DNA from: Oscillospiraceae bacterium
Lineage (GTDB): Bacteria; Bacillota; Clostridia; UMGS1810
Length of the DNA: 28,495 nt
NCBI GenBank assembly: GCA_022769845.1
Contig: JALEIO010000128.1
Coordinates: 1 to 28,495 of the forward strand
Reading direction: 5' to 3'
Made by a program: the position numbers and the translations under genes. The notes under the pieces were generated by a model, which saw only the letters and a program-made list of their open reading frames with translations, was not told where the DNA came from and made no database searches. Shown one piece after another: positions 9,099-18,294 of the stretch. Every line of letters starts with the position of its first letter. The stretch's first letter is position 1.

Positions 9099-10436
9099 TT
9101 ATTGCGCTCTGCCTTCGTCAATCAAAAGCTGAATTTCGTTTTCCATAAGCTTCAAAGCTTCGTCAAACGTATATTGACCGTAAAGAAGCGGAGTGAAATA
9201 TTTTTCCATAATACTTTCAACCGCTTTTGAACCAACATAAGGATTAGATCTTACAAATGTGTAGCTGCCATTTTCAGCGTATTTAACAGTGAGATCGAAA
9301 TTCTTTTTCTGGAACTCGTTTTTAATATCTGCATTCTCTGCAAGGGATTTTTTAACAGGAAGATTAAATCCCGAAGCTGCTCTTTTCTGCGCCGGAACAC
9401 CAAGGTGAATGTATTCCCAGCAAGCAAATGTAAGGTCTATGTCTTTTGTCGACGCGCTGATTGTGCCGCCAACAGGGGAAACGGTATAAGTTGCTTTCTG
9501 ATCTTTGTTCATAACAGGAGTCGGGCAAAGTATCATATCGTCGAAATCAACTGTTCTGTCGGGGTTTTTAATATATGTAGAACCCGAATACAAACCAAAG
9601 TTGTTTATAGCACAAATCCCCTGCGGAAATTCAGAGTTTCCGTTGCCACCCATCGGGAAAAGCGGAGATTGTGTATAACCGTTGATTTTCATATCGTAAA
9701 CATATTTGAACGCTTTTCTTACGTCCTCATCCTTTAAGTTTACTTTTGAGAAATCCTCCGAATACATAGATTTGCCCATAAGATTAAGCATTGTTTCAAC
9801 AGCTACGTTAGGTGAGCTGATATCGGAGTATCCGAATACTTTAACTTTGTTTCCCTCTTTAACCGTAAGTTTTTTAACATAATCAGCAAGTTCATCAAAT
9901 GTTATCGGATCATCGTATGTCGGGATTCTTAAGCCTTGTGCTTCAAACATAGACTTGTTTGCCCACATTGACGACGGGGCCCAATCTTTGGGAAGTCCGT
10001 AAATTTTGCCTTTTCCGAACTCTTTTCCGTCATATTTGAAACAATCAATACAAGCGGAGAAAATATCATCTTCGTCATAAAGTTTACTTTTCTTGAGCAT
10101 ATCGTCAAGCGGTATAATGATATTTTTGTTTACATATGTAGGAACATCCAAAATTGAATTTGTTCTGATAATATCAGGTGCGTCATTAGCAGCAATTTTC
10201 GCCATAAGTGCGCTTCCGCCCTCTTCAAGAACAACCTCGCAGTTGGGATGCTCTTTGTAAAAGTCAGCGAATATAACGTTCAAATCTTTCGATTCACCGT
10301 CAAGCTCACCCGCCGAATAAGTAATTCTTATTGTTTTTTTCTCATCGGGTTTTGTAGCTTCTTTGCTTCCGCATCCCGCAAGCATACTAACTGCAACGGT
10401 CGCGCAAAGAATACTGCCGATTAGTCTTTTTTTCAT
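9099..10436 (-). CDS. Extracellular sugar-binding lipoprotein of the ABC transporter
   Basis: 445 residues; a strong AGGAGG (10445-10450) lies 8 nt before the ATG. The N-terminus is a lipoprotein signal with lipobox LAGC (Cys22), so the mature protein should be lipid-anchored on the outer face of the membrane. The fold is that of family-1 solute-binding proteins (MalE/UgpB type): an ITYSAGELDGES start, FADFYKEHPNCEVVLEEG, IAANDAPDII, YGLPKDWAPSSMWANKSMFE, and a C-terminal FDEALKLMENEIQLLIDEG helix. It is the first gene of the second minus-strand unit, directly behind the promoter at 10524-10552, and feeds the two permeases downstream. Specificity is unknown; the neighbouring GH-A enzymes suggest an oligosaccharide. 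The class is confident, the ligand is not. Confidence 0.93.
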   Translation of the reverse strand: MKKRLIGSILCATVAVSMLAGCGSKEATKPDEKKTIRITYSAGELDGESKDLNVIFADFYKEHPNCEVVLEEGGSALMAKIAANDAPDIIRTNSILDVPTYVNKNIIIPLDDMLKKSKLYDEDDIFSACIDCFKYDGKEFGKGKIYGLPKDWAPSSMWANKSMFEAQGLRIPTYDDPITFDELADYVKKLTVKEGNKVKVFGYSDISSPNVAVETMLNLMGKSMYSEDFSKVNLKDEDVRKAFKYVYDMKINGYTQSPLFPMGGNGNSEFPQGICAINNFGLYSGSTYIKNPDRTVDFDDMILCPTPVMNKDQKATYTVSPVGGTISASTKDIDLTFACWEYIHLGVPAQKRAASGFNLPVKKSLAENADIKNEFQKKNFDLTVKYAENGSYTFVRSNPYVGSKAVESIMEKYFTPLLYGQYTFDEALKLMENEIQLLIDEGRAQ

Positions 10437-10465
10437 ATTTTCTGCCTCCTCACATTATTGTTCTT

Positions 10466-10500
10466 TTGCATAGGCGCAATTTGTATTTACGCCTATGCAA
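10466..10500 (-). promoter_or_regulatory. Hairpin in the leader of the transporter operon
   Basis: TTGCATAGGCG (10466-10476) and CGCCTATGCAA (10490-10500) form a perfect 11-bp stem with a 13-nt loop. It lies in the expected untranslated leader, between the predicted start of transcription (about 10517) and the AGGAGG ribosome site at 10445-10450. No T-run follows on the coding strand, so it is not an obvious terminator. It could stabilise the 5' end of the mRNA or be an inverted-repeat operator; the sequence does not decide. Confidence 0.6.
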
Positions 10501-10523
10501 ATCGTACATTTCATCTTAATCTA

Positions 10524-10552
10524 ATTATAATATTTTCATACATTATGCACAA
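10524..10552 (-). promoter_or_regulatory. Promoter P2 for the transporter operon (sigma-A type)
   Basis: Read on the minus strand: -35 TTGTGC (10547-10552), a 17-nt spacer, and a perfect -10 TATAAT (10524-10529). The weak -35 box suggests that an activator is needed. It sits 50-75 nt after the stop codon of the 1143-residue hydrolase gene, and no terminator is visible between them, so read-through from the upstream unit is also possible. Confidence 0.65.
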
Positions 10553-10589
10553 TGTAACAATGTTTTGTTTTAGTCATAATTTTTTACAT
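10547..10589 (-). promoter_or_regulatory. Putative activator box of P2, shared with P1
   Basis: This 43-bp block begins ATGTAAAAAATTATGA on the minus strand and runs into the -35 box. It matches the block at 21040-21082 at 32 of 43 positions without gaps, at the same distance from the -35 element. That is the position expected for a class of AraC-type activators that touch RNA polymerase at -35. The likely binder is the response regulator encoded at 21220-21966 (inference). Confidence 0.6.
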
Positions 10590-10600
10590 TTTTGCAATTA

Positions 10601-13600
10601 CTATTCATACAAAGCGTGCTTCATTGTTATATCAACAAGTGCGTCTTCAAACGGTGTATTGGCAGCCTTTTCGGTATCGCACGGTACATATTCATAATAC
10701 TTTGACGGTGCTCTGCCGTTTCCTCCAACCTTTAAGCCGTCTGTTATTTCGACAACCTTGTGACGAACTTCGATATCCGAATCGTTGAAGCACATATTGA
10801 ATCTGAAAGTATCGCCTGCTTTAAGCGGCTGAACTTCGCTGAACGGAATTTTGATAATATATCTCGAAATTCCGAGCTTATTGTCACGCAAAACATTAAT
10901 ATTTTCGTTGAATGCGTTGTATGTTGACTTAACGTTCATAATACCCATTTCATTGCCGTTTGAGGTATATGCCGCATAGAACGCGTAATCGTCCGCCTGC
11001 GGTGATGTTCCGCCGTTGTTTAGCGGGTCAAGATACATCTGAATACTGTCGCCGTTCCAGCTGTTTGAACCTGTATAACGCTGGTTGTAAATGCTGTCGT
11101 AAACGGTGGACATAACGTATATATAGTTGTTGTCATACTTCATATAGGTAATCGAACCGACGTCCTCTTTTCGCCAGTTTTCCTTTGTTGTTGCGTCTGT
11201 AATGCCGCCTGCGTAAAGCGGGTATGCATTAGCCCAATCCGTAATATCGCCGTCAAACGCTGCAATGTCAATCGCCTTATCTGTTCTTACAACAAACGGG
11301 AAGTTCAAGCCTTTTTTAACGTTCAAAAATTCGGTGCCGTCTTTGTCACACACATTTACGCCTATTACATAGTTGTTAAACGCAACCTTTTTCTTGGAAA
11401 GAATATTGAAGCTTACCGCTATTGTTTCGTTTGCCTCAACAGTATAGTTCTCGGTGGTTTTTTCAAGCTCCCAGCCATCGGGCAAGTATGTTATATCAAC
11501 CTTACCGTCAACAGGATACGGAGTTACGTTTGTAATTTTAACACTTATTCTTTCAAGATTATCAAATGTATCCTCCGCCGCCATAAGTTCAGCCTTAACC
11601 GCAAGCTGACGTGTTATCGGGAACCATCTTTCGTTAAGAATTTCACCGTTTTGAACAATTTTAATTTTGTATGTATCGGTAGTTTTTGTACTCTTGTCGT
11701 TGTAAACTTTAAGTGTCATTTTCGTATATCCGTTCGCCTCAAGTTCTATCGGAATACTCTCACCCATTTGTCTGCCTTCGCCGTTTTCGACGATAATTTC
11801 GCCATCAATCGGAATTGAACGCTCATTGTAAACTTCATACTCCGTTTCAACATATTCATCAAGCGAATAGAAGTTTGCGGTAACAGGAAGTGCGTGCGTC
11901 AAAATACCGATTGTATAATCTACTTTTTGGAACGGTAAAATTTCTTCCGCCCACATTGCAACACGTTCAGACAAGAAACTGTTCGCATTCGCAATCGGTG
12001 CGCGCATTACATCGTAATCGCGGCTTTTTGCGTCTGCCGCTTTGCTGTAATAAACACGCGAATATTCGAGCATTTTATCGGTAAACAGAATCTGCGAGTG
12101 TTTTTCTTCACCTTTTATGGTTTTAACTTTGTTCTTAACTTCGTTGTATTTTTCGCTTACAGGCAAATTCTTGTCACCGTATGATATACCGTAAACGTTT
12201 GCAAGTTTTTCGCCCTGTTTGTTCCAATCGGATAAAAATTCCGAAAGTTCTTTAAGCTTAAAACTTGTTTTTCCGTTTGCAAAATCGTCGATAAGTCTGT
12301 CGCCCACATTGTAGTAAGTTACAAGCGCATCGTACGAATCTTTTGCAATGTCGTCTGACGAAATCGCTTTAATTTTGTCAAATACCGAAGCATCAAACTT
12401 TCCTTCGTATTGCGCCGAAAGTTTGTCGATGTTTTTTTCCTTAACCGAATAAGCCGTGTCGTAAACTAAATCCATACCAAAACCGTAAATATATTTAACG
12501 GCGGAATTTATAACAACCTCGGTAACGTCTTTTTCGATAATGTTTCCGTACATATCTTCAACGGTAACCGGAGTGTTAAATTTCATAGTGTATGTTTCTT
12601 CACCGGGAATCCAAGCCGCCAAAAATGGTTTTCCGTCACGGATAAATACAGCACACTGTGAATTTTCGCACAAAGGATATTCACCGACATACTGTGCGGA
12701 ATTGAGCATTTTTGTGCAATTTGCCGCAACGATACTTGTAGGTGTTGCAACCTCAAAGTCATTAGAACCAAGCTGCAAGCCCAAGCCGGTAGATACAGAC
12801 GCATAGTAAATTGTTGTATCTATATCGTGTAAAAACGTTTTAAGATAAAGCTTTGTCACGTCGTCCGAACGCGCGTAGTGACTGCGGTTTGATTCATCCG
12901 CCTCCCACTTTGCGTCCCAACCGATTTCTGTTATTTTTTTCTGAAGCCAACCGCCGTTACCGTTTGCCGAATCCTCATAACCCTTTGTAAAAGCATCATA
13001 ACGCGCATCAACAGTTGCCGCTTTGATGTACGGGTGATATGAAAAACCGTCAAGATATTTATAAGCATCCTGCTGAAAAATGTACTCAAGCAAAGGTACC
13101 GCATTGTTACCGCCGCTCGTAACACCGCCGACAAGCGCAAAGTCATCCGTTTCATCGTTTAACGCAAGCGAGATGTGTCGCAACAAATCAAGATACATAA
13201 TACCGTATTTGTCAGTGCCGGGAAAATATTTGTCGAGGTCGGGCTCATTTCCGAATTCAGCGAAAAACTTAATTTTCGGATAGTCGTTTCGGAGCCTTTT
13301 TAACATATAGTCAATGTTGCTTTTGATTTGTTCGGGTGTTTTGGACGTCTGTCCGTGTTCGCCGCCTGCTCCGTTGCTCGGACGATACGGCTGAACACCC
13401 AAAAACGATTGTGCACGAATGTTGTTAAGATAGTCCATCGGAACGATGTAGTCTTTAATCTCACCGTCATCCGATTCGAGATATCTCCACATAATTGCCT
13501 GACCGTAACGAACGCACATAAAACCGAGAGTTTCTGTCATTTTTACGGCATTATACGCATTCTTTCTCGTTGTTTCAAGATTTGTGGCCGTCACATCAGC

Positions 13601-14032
13601 AACCGCAAGAGACGTATGAACACCTATTCGTGTGTATTCGTCCATAAACTGCGGTTTGCTCGGTTCCATAACAGCCATTTTTACGCTTGAGGTGTATTTT
13701 TCATCGCCGTTTGTCGCGGTAACCTGCACCTCATACGCACCCTTCGGAAAGTCGGAAATAACATTTATCGTTTCGGTTGAACAGCCGCCAACCTTCAAAC
13801 TTCCCATTTTATGCTCTCCGCCCCAATTTTCGTAATTCAATATTTCATACGATAAATCATATTCTGCCGCATCGTCACTTTTGTTTGTGACCGATACTGT
13901 GATATACGCCTTACCGAAATCCTGAATACTTAAAAAAGTTTCGGGAACGGATACGGAAAGTTCGCTTTTTTCGGCATACACCGCAGGCGAAAGCATAAGC
14001 AATACAAAAAGCAAAATAAAGATTTTTTTCAT
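10601..14032 (-). CDS. Secreted clan GH-A glycoside hydrolase with CBM9-like C-terminus
   Basis: 1143 residues; the start is preceded by AGGAG. Signal peptide 1-20 (cleavage after VYA). Residues about 25-125 are an Ig-like/NEW3-like domain. Residues about 134-430 are a TIM barrel with candidate catalytic glutamates in FFAEFGNEPD (E263, acid/base) and KKITEIGWDA (E369, nucleophile); SYHPYI after strand 6 is also typical of the clan. A helical and beta linker region follows, then Ig-like segments (about 720-905) and a CBM9/DOMON-like sugar-binding domain (about 918-1120; FDGDITDWANAYPLY, NNYIYVMSTVYD, WNGDSIQMYLDP). It lacks the C-terminal module shared by the other secreted proteins and has no SLH anchor. 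It is the last gene of the upstream unit, 14 nt after the 864-residue protein gene. The GH family number cannot be assigned by eye, and an unassigned GH-A subgroup is possible. Confidence 0.82.
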   Translation of the reverse strand: MKKIFILLFVLLMLSPAVYAEKSELSVSVPETFLSIQDFGKAYITVSVTNKSDDAAEYDLSYEILNYENWGGEHKMGSLKVGGCSTETINVISDFPKGAYEVQVTATNGDEKYTSSVKMAVMEPSKPQFMDEYTRIGVHTSLAVADVTATNLETTRKNAYNAVKMTETLGFMCVRYGQAIMWRYLESDDGEIKDYIVPMDYLNNIRAQSFLGVQPYRPSNGAGGEHGQTSKTPEQIKSNIDYMLKRLRNDYPKIKFFAEFGNEPDLDKYFPGTDKYGIMYLDLLRHISLALNDETDDFALVGGVTSGGNNAVPLLEYIFQQDAYKYLDGFSYHPYIKAATVDARYDAFTKGYEDSANGNGGWLQKKITEIGWDAKWEADESNRSHYARSDDVTKLYLKTFLHDIDTTIYYASVSTGLGLQLGSNDFEVATPTSIVAANCTKMLNSAQYVGEYPLCENSQCAVFIRDGKPFLAAWIPGEETYTMKFNTPVTVEDMYGNIIEKDVTEVVINSAVKYIYGFGMDLVYDTAYSVKEKNIDKLSAQYEGKFDASVFDKIKAISSDDIAKDSYDALVTYYNVGDRLIDDFANGKTSFKLKELSEFLSDWNKQGEKLANVYGISYGDKNLPVSEKYNEVKNKVKTIKGEEKHSQILFTDKMLEYSRVYYSKAADAKSRDYDVMRAPIANANSFLSERVAMWAEEILPFQKVDYTIGILTHALPVTANFYSLDEYVETEYEVYNERSIPIDGEIIVENGEGRQMGESIPIELEANGYTKMTLKVYNDKSTKTTDTYKIKIVQNGEILNERWFPITRQLAVKAELMAAEDTFDNLERISVKITNVTPYPVDGKVDITYLPDGWELEKTTENYTVEANETIAVSFNILSKKKVAFNNYVIGVNVCDKDGTEFLNVKKGLNFPFVVRTDKAIDIAAFDGDITDWANAYPLYAGGITDATTKENWRKEDVGSITYMKYDNNYIYVMSTVYDSIYNQRYTGSNSWNGDSIQMYLDPLNNGGTSPQADDYAFYAAYTSNGNEMGIMNVKSTYNAFNENINVLRDNKLGISRYIIKIPFSEVQPLKAGDTFRFNMCFNDSDIEVRHKVVEITDGLKVGGNGRAPSKYYEYVPCDTEKAANTPFEDALVDITMKHALYE

Positions 14033-14046
14033 TTACGCTCACACTC

Positions 14047-16641
14047 CTACTTTTGATATACCGCAACAAGCTGGGTACTGTTGTTGTCAACCCTCACATA
14101 AGCCCTTGCACAATCGCTTCCGTAGCGAACGTAGTCTTTCATTTCAATACCCGCAATTCTTCTCATATAGCGCGCGTCGGTCTCTTTATATGAGCTGTCT
14201 ACAAGTGTACCGACCGTGTCGCTGATTTTAAACCAAGTGATTTTTCCGTCACCCATATCGGTAATTGTTGCAGGGTCGTCGGTGCAAATGCCGATTGTTG
14301 TTCCGTTGTTGAAATAAATATAGCCTGCCATCTGGAAACAGTATGACGAATAACTTGAGGTTGATATGCTGTTTGCCTCGTAATAGCTTAAATCAAGCAC
14401 GTGGGTTTTTGCGTCATATACTTTGAGCATTCTCGAAAATTCGCCCTTGTTGTTGAAAAGTCCGACAAATACATCGCCGCTTTTTATGCCGCTCGACTCA
14501 AACACACTTAATTCCGAGCAATATGCTTCTTTAGGGTTATATGTTTTAAAATAAGAAATTTTGTATGTTTCGTCGCCGTTTTCGTTAAGCACCTTTTTAG
14601 CCTCTTTGAAAACAAAAGATGCAGTCGAACTTACAATTTTGTCATCGAGAATAAAGCTTTCATCACATACAACAACTTCCGGTATGAAATTCTTTTTGTC
14701 TGTACCAAAGCCCTGAACAATGTGCGTAGCGCTTGATTTAAGCATTGTAGGATCACCTACGCCAAAGTTGTCCTCGCTCTGAAGATTTGCGTCAGTCGGT
14801 GCAAAGAAAAGCACCGTTTTCGTCGCGTCAAGTCTGAACTTTGTGTGGAAAAGCGTTGTAGCGGCAGTGTATGACGCCGCAGATTTCGGGCCGAACGAGA
14901 AAAGTGTATTTTCACCTTCATACTGCGAACGGTAAGCTGTGTCAACAACATAAACTTTGTCGTTTTCATCAACATCGTAGCGTATAACACCCGTTCCGCT
15001 TGCTGTTACCGCATTTCGGAGTGCCTCAAGTGCTGTTTTTGAAGATGTATAATTTTTGCCGTCGATTTTTACTTTTTCTTTAAGTTCAAGCTGACCGAAT
15101 TTTCCGTCGGATTTAAGTATTCTTCCCGAAATGGGGCTTTTTAAGCCGTCCTCGTAGTCTATGTATGTAAGATAACCGTAGTTCATTTCTCCGTCGGTAT
15201 AAACCGCATATGCAATTTTACCGTCGCGATTAAGATAGAATGTTCCCGAAATTCCGAGAAGAAGATTTTCTTTTTCTTTTGCATAAAAACTATCAGTCAT
15301 AAAATACTCGTTTTCGCCGATTGTAATAAAGCTTCTGTCGATGTTGTTCTTTCCTATTTCAACAACTTTGCCGTTAACTTTTTGCTTTGACACATAAGCA
15401 TCAAAAAGATGACCGTCTTTGCTGATGTAAGCGGTGAGCAAATCGCCTGCGCCAATACTGTAAAATGTTGTTTTTTCACCATTCTCATCAAAAAACCTTA
15501 TGCGGTCAAAATCACTCGACTCACTCAAATCTATAAGTTGATTTCCGATTCCGTCGTGGATTTTTGTAAGAATCGTATCAACACTGTTAACGTAGTATTC
15601 TGTGCTTTTCCAAACAGATACAACTTCGATTTTGCCGTCGTTGTCGTTGTCTATAAGATATGCGCGGCTGTCAGTAAAGTCAAATACCGAACTGTCATAT
15701 TTCGAAAGTGCCGTACCGTTGTAAAGCACGGGTACGCTTCCGGGAATCGTAACATTTTTCTCTTTACCGCTATCGTTTGTATAGTAAACTTTTCTGCCTT
15801 CAAAACCGGTGAAATTCCCGTTTATTTCTATAATATCGTTCATTTCATCATCAGCATACGCGGTGAGAATTTTGTCGGTTTTGCCGGTGTCGTAGTAGTA
15901 ATATTTCACTGCATAACCGATTAAATCGCCTGCCGAGTTTTTCTCATCCTCATACATAATGCCGTTGATTTTAACTCGGTCTTTGCCCATACCGTCAGCA
16001 GAGAAAAACGAAGTATAACCGTTTGCCTCAACAACGCCCTCATCGTTTTTAATTCCTCTGTAAACGTAGAGAAGTGTTTCGCCTTTAACGGTTTCGTAAC
16101 TTACCTTTGTGCCGAGGGTTTTAACCTGAAGCATATCGGTATCAAGCGCATTTTTAAGCATAACCGCAGTATTTCTCGCGCTTATATTATCATTTGACGC
16201 GTCTTCCACATCGGAAAGCAAGCCAATTCTACTCGCAATCGAGACATAAACTGCAAAGCTTCCGTTTGCGGAATCGGTTTGCGCCTTGTAACCCAAAAGA
16301 TTTACAAGACTGCGCACCGCGTCCTCGTATGTAAGGCCCGTACTTCCTGCCGCGCGGCTGAACGAAATTCCCGTAAGGTCGGAAATATCAAGCGCCGCAC
16401 CGCCCTGTGACAAAATGATTGAAAGAACGTCATAAAAAACATTATATGTAACTAATTTATCGTTATTTGCCAAACTGTTCACGCCGAGTGCGGAAAGAAG
16501 TTTTAAAGCCTCGTCATATGCGGTGTCGGCAACTACCGGAGTTTCGTCCAAAGTTTCGCCTTCCGCAAAAATCGAAATGCTGCCGCAGAGTGTAAACAAC
16601 ATAGCAAAAGCTGTTATAAATGCAATTATTCTTTTATTCAT
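14047..16641 (-). CDS. Secreted protein with degenerate SLH-like N-terminus
   Basis: 864 residues with GGAG upstream. Signal peptide 1-26 (cleavage near IFA). Residues about 41-170 have the helix pattern of SLH repeats (AYDEALKLLSALGV, LTYEDAVRSLVNLLGY, YVSIASRIGLLSDV, NISARNTAVMLKNAL) but lack the usual GYxDGxFxP core, so cell-wall binding is uncertain. The remaining 690 residues are beta-rich with short repeated hairpins (YYYYDTGKTDKILTAYAD, DNDNDGKIEVVSV, DVDENDKVYVVDTAY), as in many clostridial SLH proteins of unknown role. No catalytic motif is visible. The gene starts 5 nt after the 542-residue SLH protein gene and ends 14 nt before the hydrolase gene, so the three are surely co-transcribed. 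A structural or binding role at the cell surface is inferred. Confidence 0.82.
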   Translation of the reverse strand: MNKRIIAFITAFAMLFTLCGSISIFAEGETLDETPVVADTAYDEALKLLSALGVNSLANNDKLVTYNVFYDVLSIILSQGGAALDISDLTGISFSRAAGSTGLTYEDAVRSLVNLLGYKAQTDSANGSFAVYVSIASRIGLLSDVEDASNDNISARNTAVMLKNALDTDMLQVKTLGTKVSYETVKGETLLYVYRGIKNDEGVVEANGYTSFFSADGMGKDRVKINGIMYEDEKNSAGDLIGYAVKYYYYDTGKTDKILTAYADDEMNDIIEINGNFTGFEGRKVYYTNDSGKEKNVTIPGSVPVLYNGTALSKYDSSVFDFTDSRAYLIDNDNDGKIEVVSVWKSTEYYVNSVDTILTKIHDGIGNQLIDLSESSDFDRIRFFDENGEKTTFYSIGAGDLLTAYISKDGHLFDAYVSKQKVNGKVVEIGKNNIDRSFITIGENEYFMTDSFYAKEKENLLLGISGTFYLNRDGKIAYAVYTDGEMNYGYLTYIDYEDGLKSPISGRILKSDGKFGQLELKEKVKIDGKNYTSSKTALEALRNAVTASGTGVIRYDVDENDKVYVVDTAYRSQYEGENTLFSFGPKSAASYTAATTLFHTKFRLDATKTVLFFAPTDANLQSEDNFGVGDPTMLKSSATHIVQGFGTDKKNFIPEVVVCDESFILDDKIVSSTASFVFKEAKKVLNENGDETYKISYFKTYNPKEAYCSELSVFESSGIKSGDVFVGLFNNKGEFSRMLKVYDAKTHVLDLSYYEANSISTSSYSSYCFQMAGYIYFNNGTTIGICTDDPATITDMGDGKITWFKISDTVGTLVDSSYKETDARYMRRIAGIEMKDYVRYGSDCARAYVRVDNNSTQLVAVYQK

Positions 16642-16646
16642 TTATT

Positions 16647-18275
16647 CTACTCTCCTATTTTAAGTATCTTATAAACCATCTGTGCCGCCTCTGCACGTGT
16701 CGCATTGTTTTTCGGAAGGAATGTGCCGTCCTCATAACCTGAAACAACACCTGCACCGTAAAGTTTTGCGACTGCCGATTTTGCATATTCCGCAATGTCC
16801 GCATCATCCGAGAACAAATGTTCGCTTGAATTTATCGCACCTTTTTTCGCCTCGTAAGCATTTACAAGCATAAGCGCCATATCCTCACGAGTGATGTTTC
16901 TGCCAAGTCCGAACAATTTATCGCTGATTCCGTTTACGATTTTTGCATTTTTAGCCGCCATGATGTAGCTTTTCGCCCAGTTATCTTCCGAAACATCATC
17001 AAATTCGCTGCTTGCTTCCAAAACGTCAATTCCGAATGCGCCGACAACAATTTTTACAAATTCTTCACGCGTGATGTTAGCGTTAGGTCTGAAATCACCA
17101 TCCTCGTAGCCTTTTATGACGTTTTTAGCAACAAGGCTTTCAATAGCCTCTCTTGCCCATTTTGCGTCGTTTATATCCGCAAAGCTCATAAGCTCGTCTT
17201 TTATATCGGTAATATTTCCGCTCGGAACAACAGTCATTTTAGAACCTGACGAACCGCCGGACGACGATCCTTTCGACGATGTTGTCGAACCGCCGGGATT
17301 TTCGCTGCCATCCGTAGGAATATACGATTTAACTTCAGACATTTTCGCTAAAATTGTACCTTTTTCTTTTGCGTCGATTATTTTTCCGGCAAGTAAAATT
17401 TTGCTGTTATCGTCAAGGTCGGTAACCGTTTTATCGAAAATCTCCGAATTGTTTTCGATAATGCTTACTATGCCGCTTGGTGACGATGATTTGTTAATTT
17501 CACCAAGAATCGTCGTTTCCTTAAAAACTTTCTGTGCTTCGGTGATATTTGAAAAATCGTTTTTAAGTATAAGTGCGTTTATATCATCCGAATTTTTGAT
17601 GTAAACGTTGTAATATTCTGTAAAATTCTTAAATCCGAGATGCTCAATGTTCTTTGAAACGATTTCCGCAATATTTTCGCCGTTTGCAAACGCAAGTTCG
17701 GTAACCGCGTAAATCTGCTCGATTTTCTGTGCGTAATTTTCCATTGTAAAACCATGTTCCGCAATCTGCGAATAAACAAGTTTTTTATAATCGTCATTCC
17801 AGCTTGACGGGAAAGAATCTCTCCTGTTTTCGGGATACGAAACCATTGAGTATTTAACCGCTTCGGCAAGTGCCGCTTCGGGTGTTTTTTCACCGTTAAG
17901 ATATTTTACAACGTCTTTTTTCTTGCCCTCATCCGCGTGAGAAAAGTCGGTTGTAAAAACAATTCCCTTGTCAACCGCCGAAACTTTAACGGTGTAATCT
18001 TCAGCGAGCGCATCGGGTTTTAGTTCAAAATGATAGGAAAAATTTCCGTCTTTGTCCGTTACAACATATGACGCGTGGTCGGTAACCGTTCCCTCATCGT
18101 TTGAATGTTCAACAATAATCGACATATAGTTGCCGTCACAAACCTCGTTTGAACCGATAAGCGAATATCCGCCGTTTTCCGGCTTGAATTCTATCTCGGC
18201 AAAGCAGGTTGCAAATGCCGTCTGCACTGCAAGTGCCGATGCAAATGCCGTAAAAATCTTTTTCTTTACTGTCAT
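16647..18275 (-). CDS. Surface protein with three C-terminal SLH repeats
   Basis: 542 residues; AGGAG about 11 nt before the ATG. Signal peptide 1-26. Residues about 27-112 are an Ig-like domain (LIGSNEVCDGNYMSIIVEH, KDGNFSYHFELKPDAL), 120-315 are mostly helical with no recognised fold, and 322-348 are a Ser/Gly linker. Three SLH repeats follow at about 364-415, 424-476 and 487-538 (VIKGYEDGDFRPNANITREE; IVNGISDKLFGLGRNITRED; VVSGYEDGTFLPKNNATRAE). SLH triplets bind pyruvylated secondary cell-wall polymer in Gram-positive bacteria, so this protein should be held on the cell surface. It is the only protein of the two-unit locus with a complete SLH triplet and may act as its wall anchor (inference). 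Confidence 0.9.
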   Translation of the reverse strand: MTVKKKIFTAFASALAVQTAFATCFAEIEFKPENGGYSLIGSNEVCDGNYMSIIVEHSNDEGTVTDHASYVVTDKDGNFSYHFELKPDALAEDYTVKVSAVDKGIVFTTDFSHADEGKKKDVVKYLNGEKTPEAALAEAVKYSMVSYPENRRDSFPSSWNDDYKKLVYSQIAEHGFTMENYAQKIEQIYAVTELAFANGENIAEIVSKNIEHLGFKNFTEYYNVYIKNSDDINALILKNDFSNITEAQKVFKETTILGEINKSSSPSGIVSIIENNSEIFDKTVTDLDDNSKILLAGKIIDAKEKGTILAKMSEVKSYIPTDGSENPGGSTTSSKGSSSGGSSGSKMTVVPSGNITDIKDELMSFADINDAKWAREAIESLVAKNVIKGYEDGDFRPNANITREEFVKIVVGAFGIDVLEASSEFDDVSEDNWAKSYIMAAKNAKIVNGISDKLFGLGRNITREDMALMLVNAYEAKKGAINSSEHLFSDDADIAEYAKSAVAKLYGAGVVSGYEDGTFLPKNNATRAEAAQMVYKILKIGE

Positions 18276-18294
18276 ACCTTGTTAATCTCCTTTC

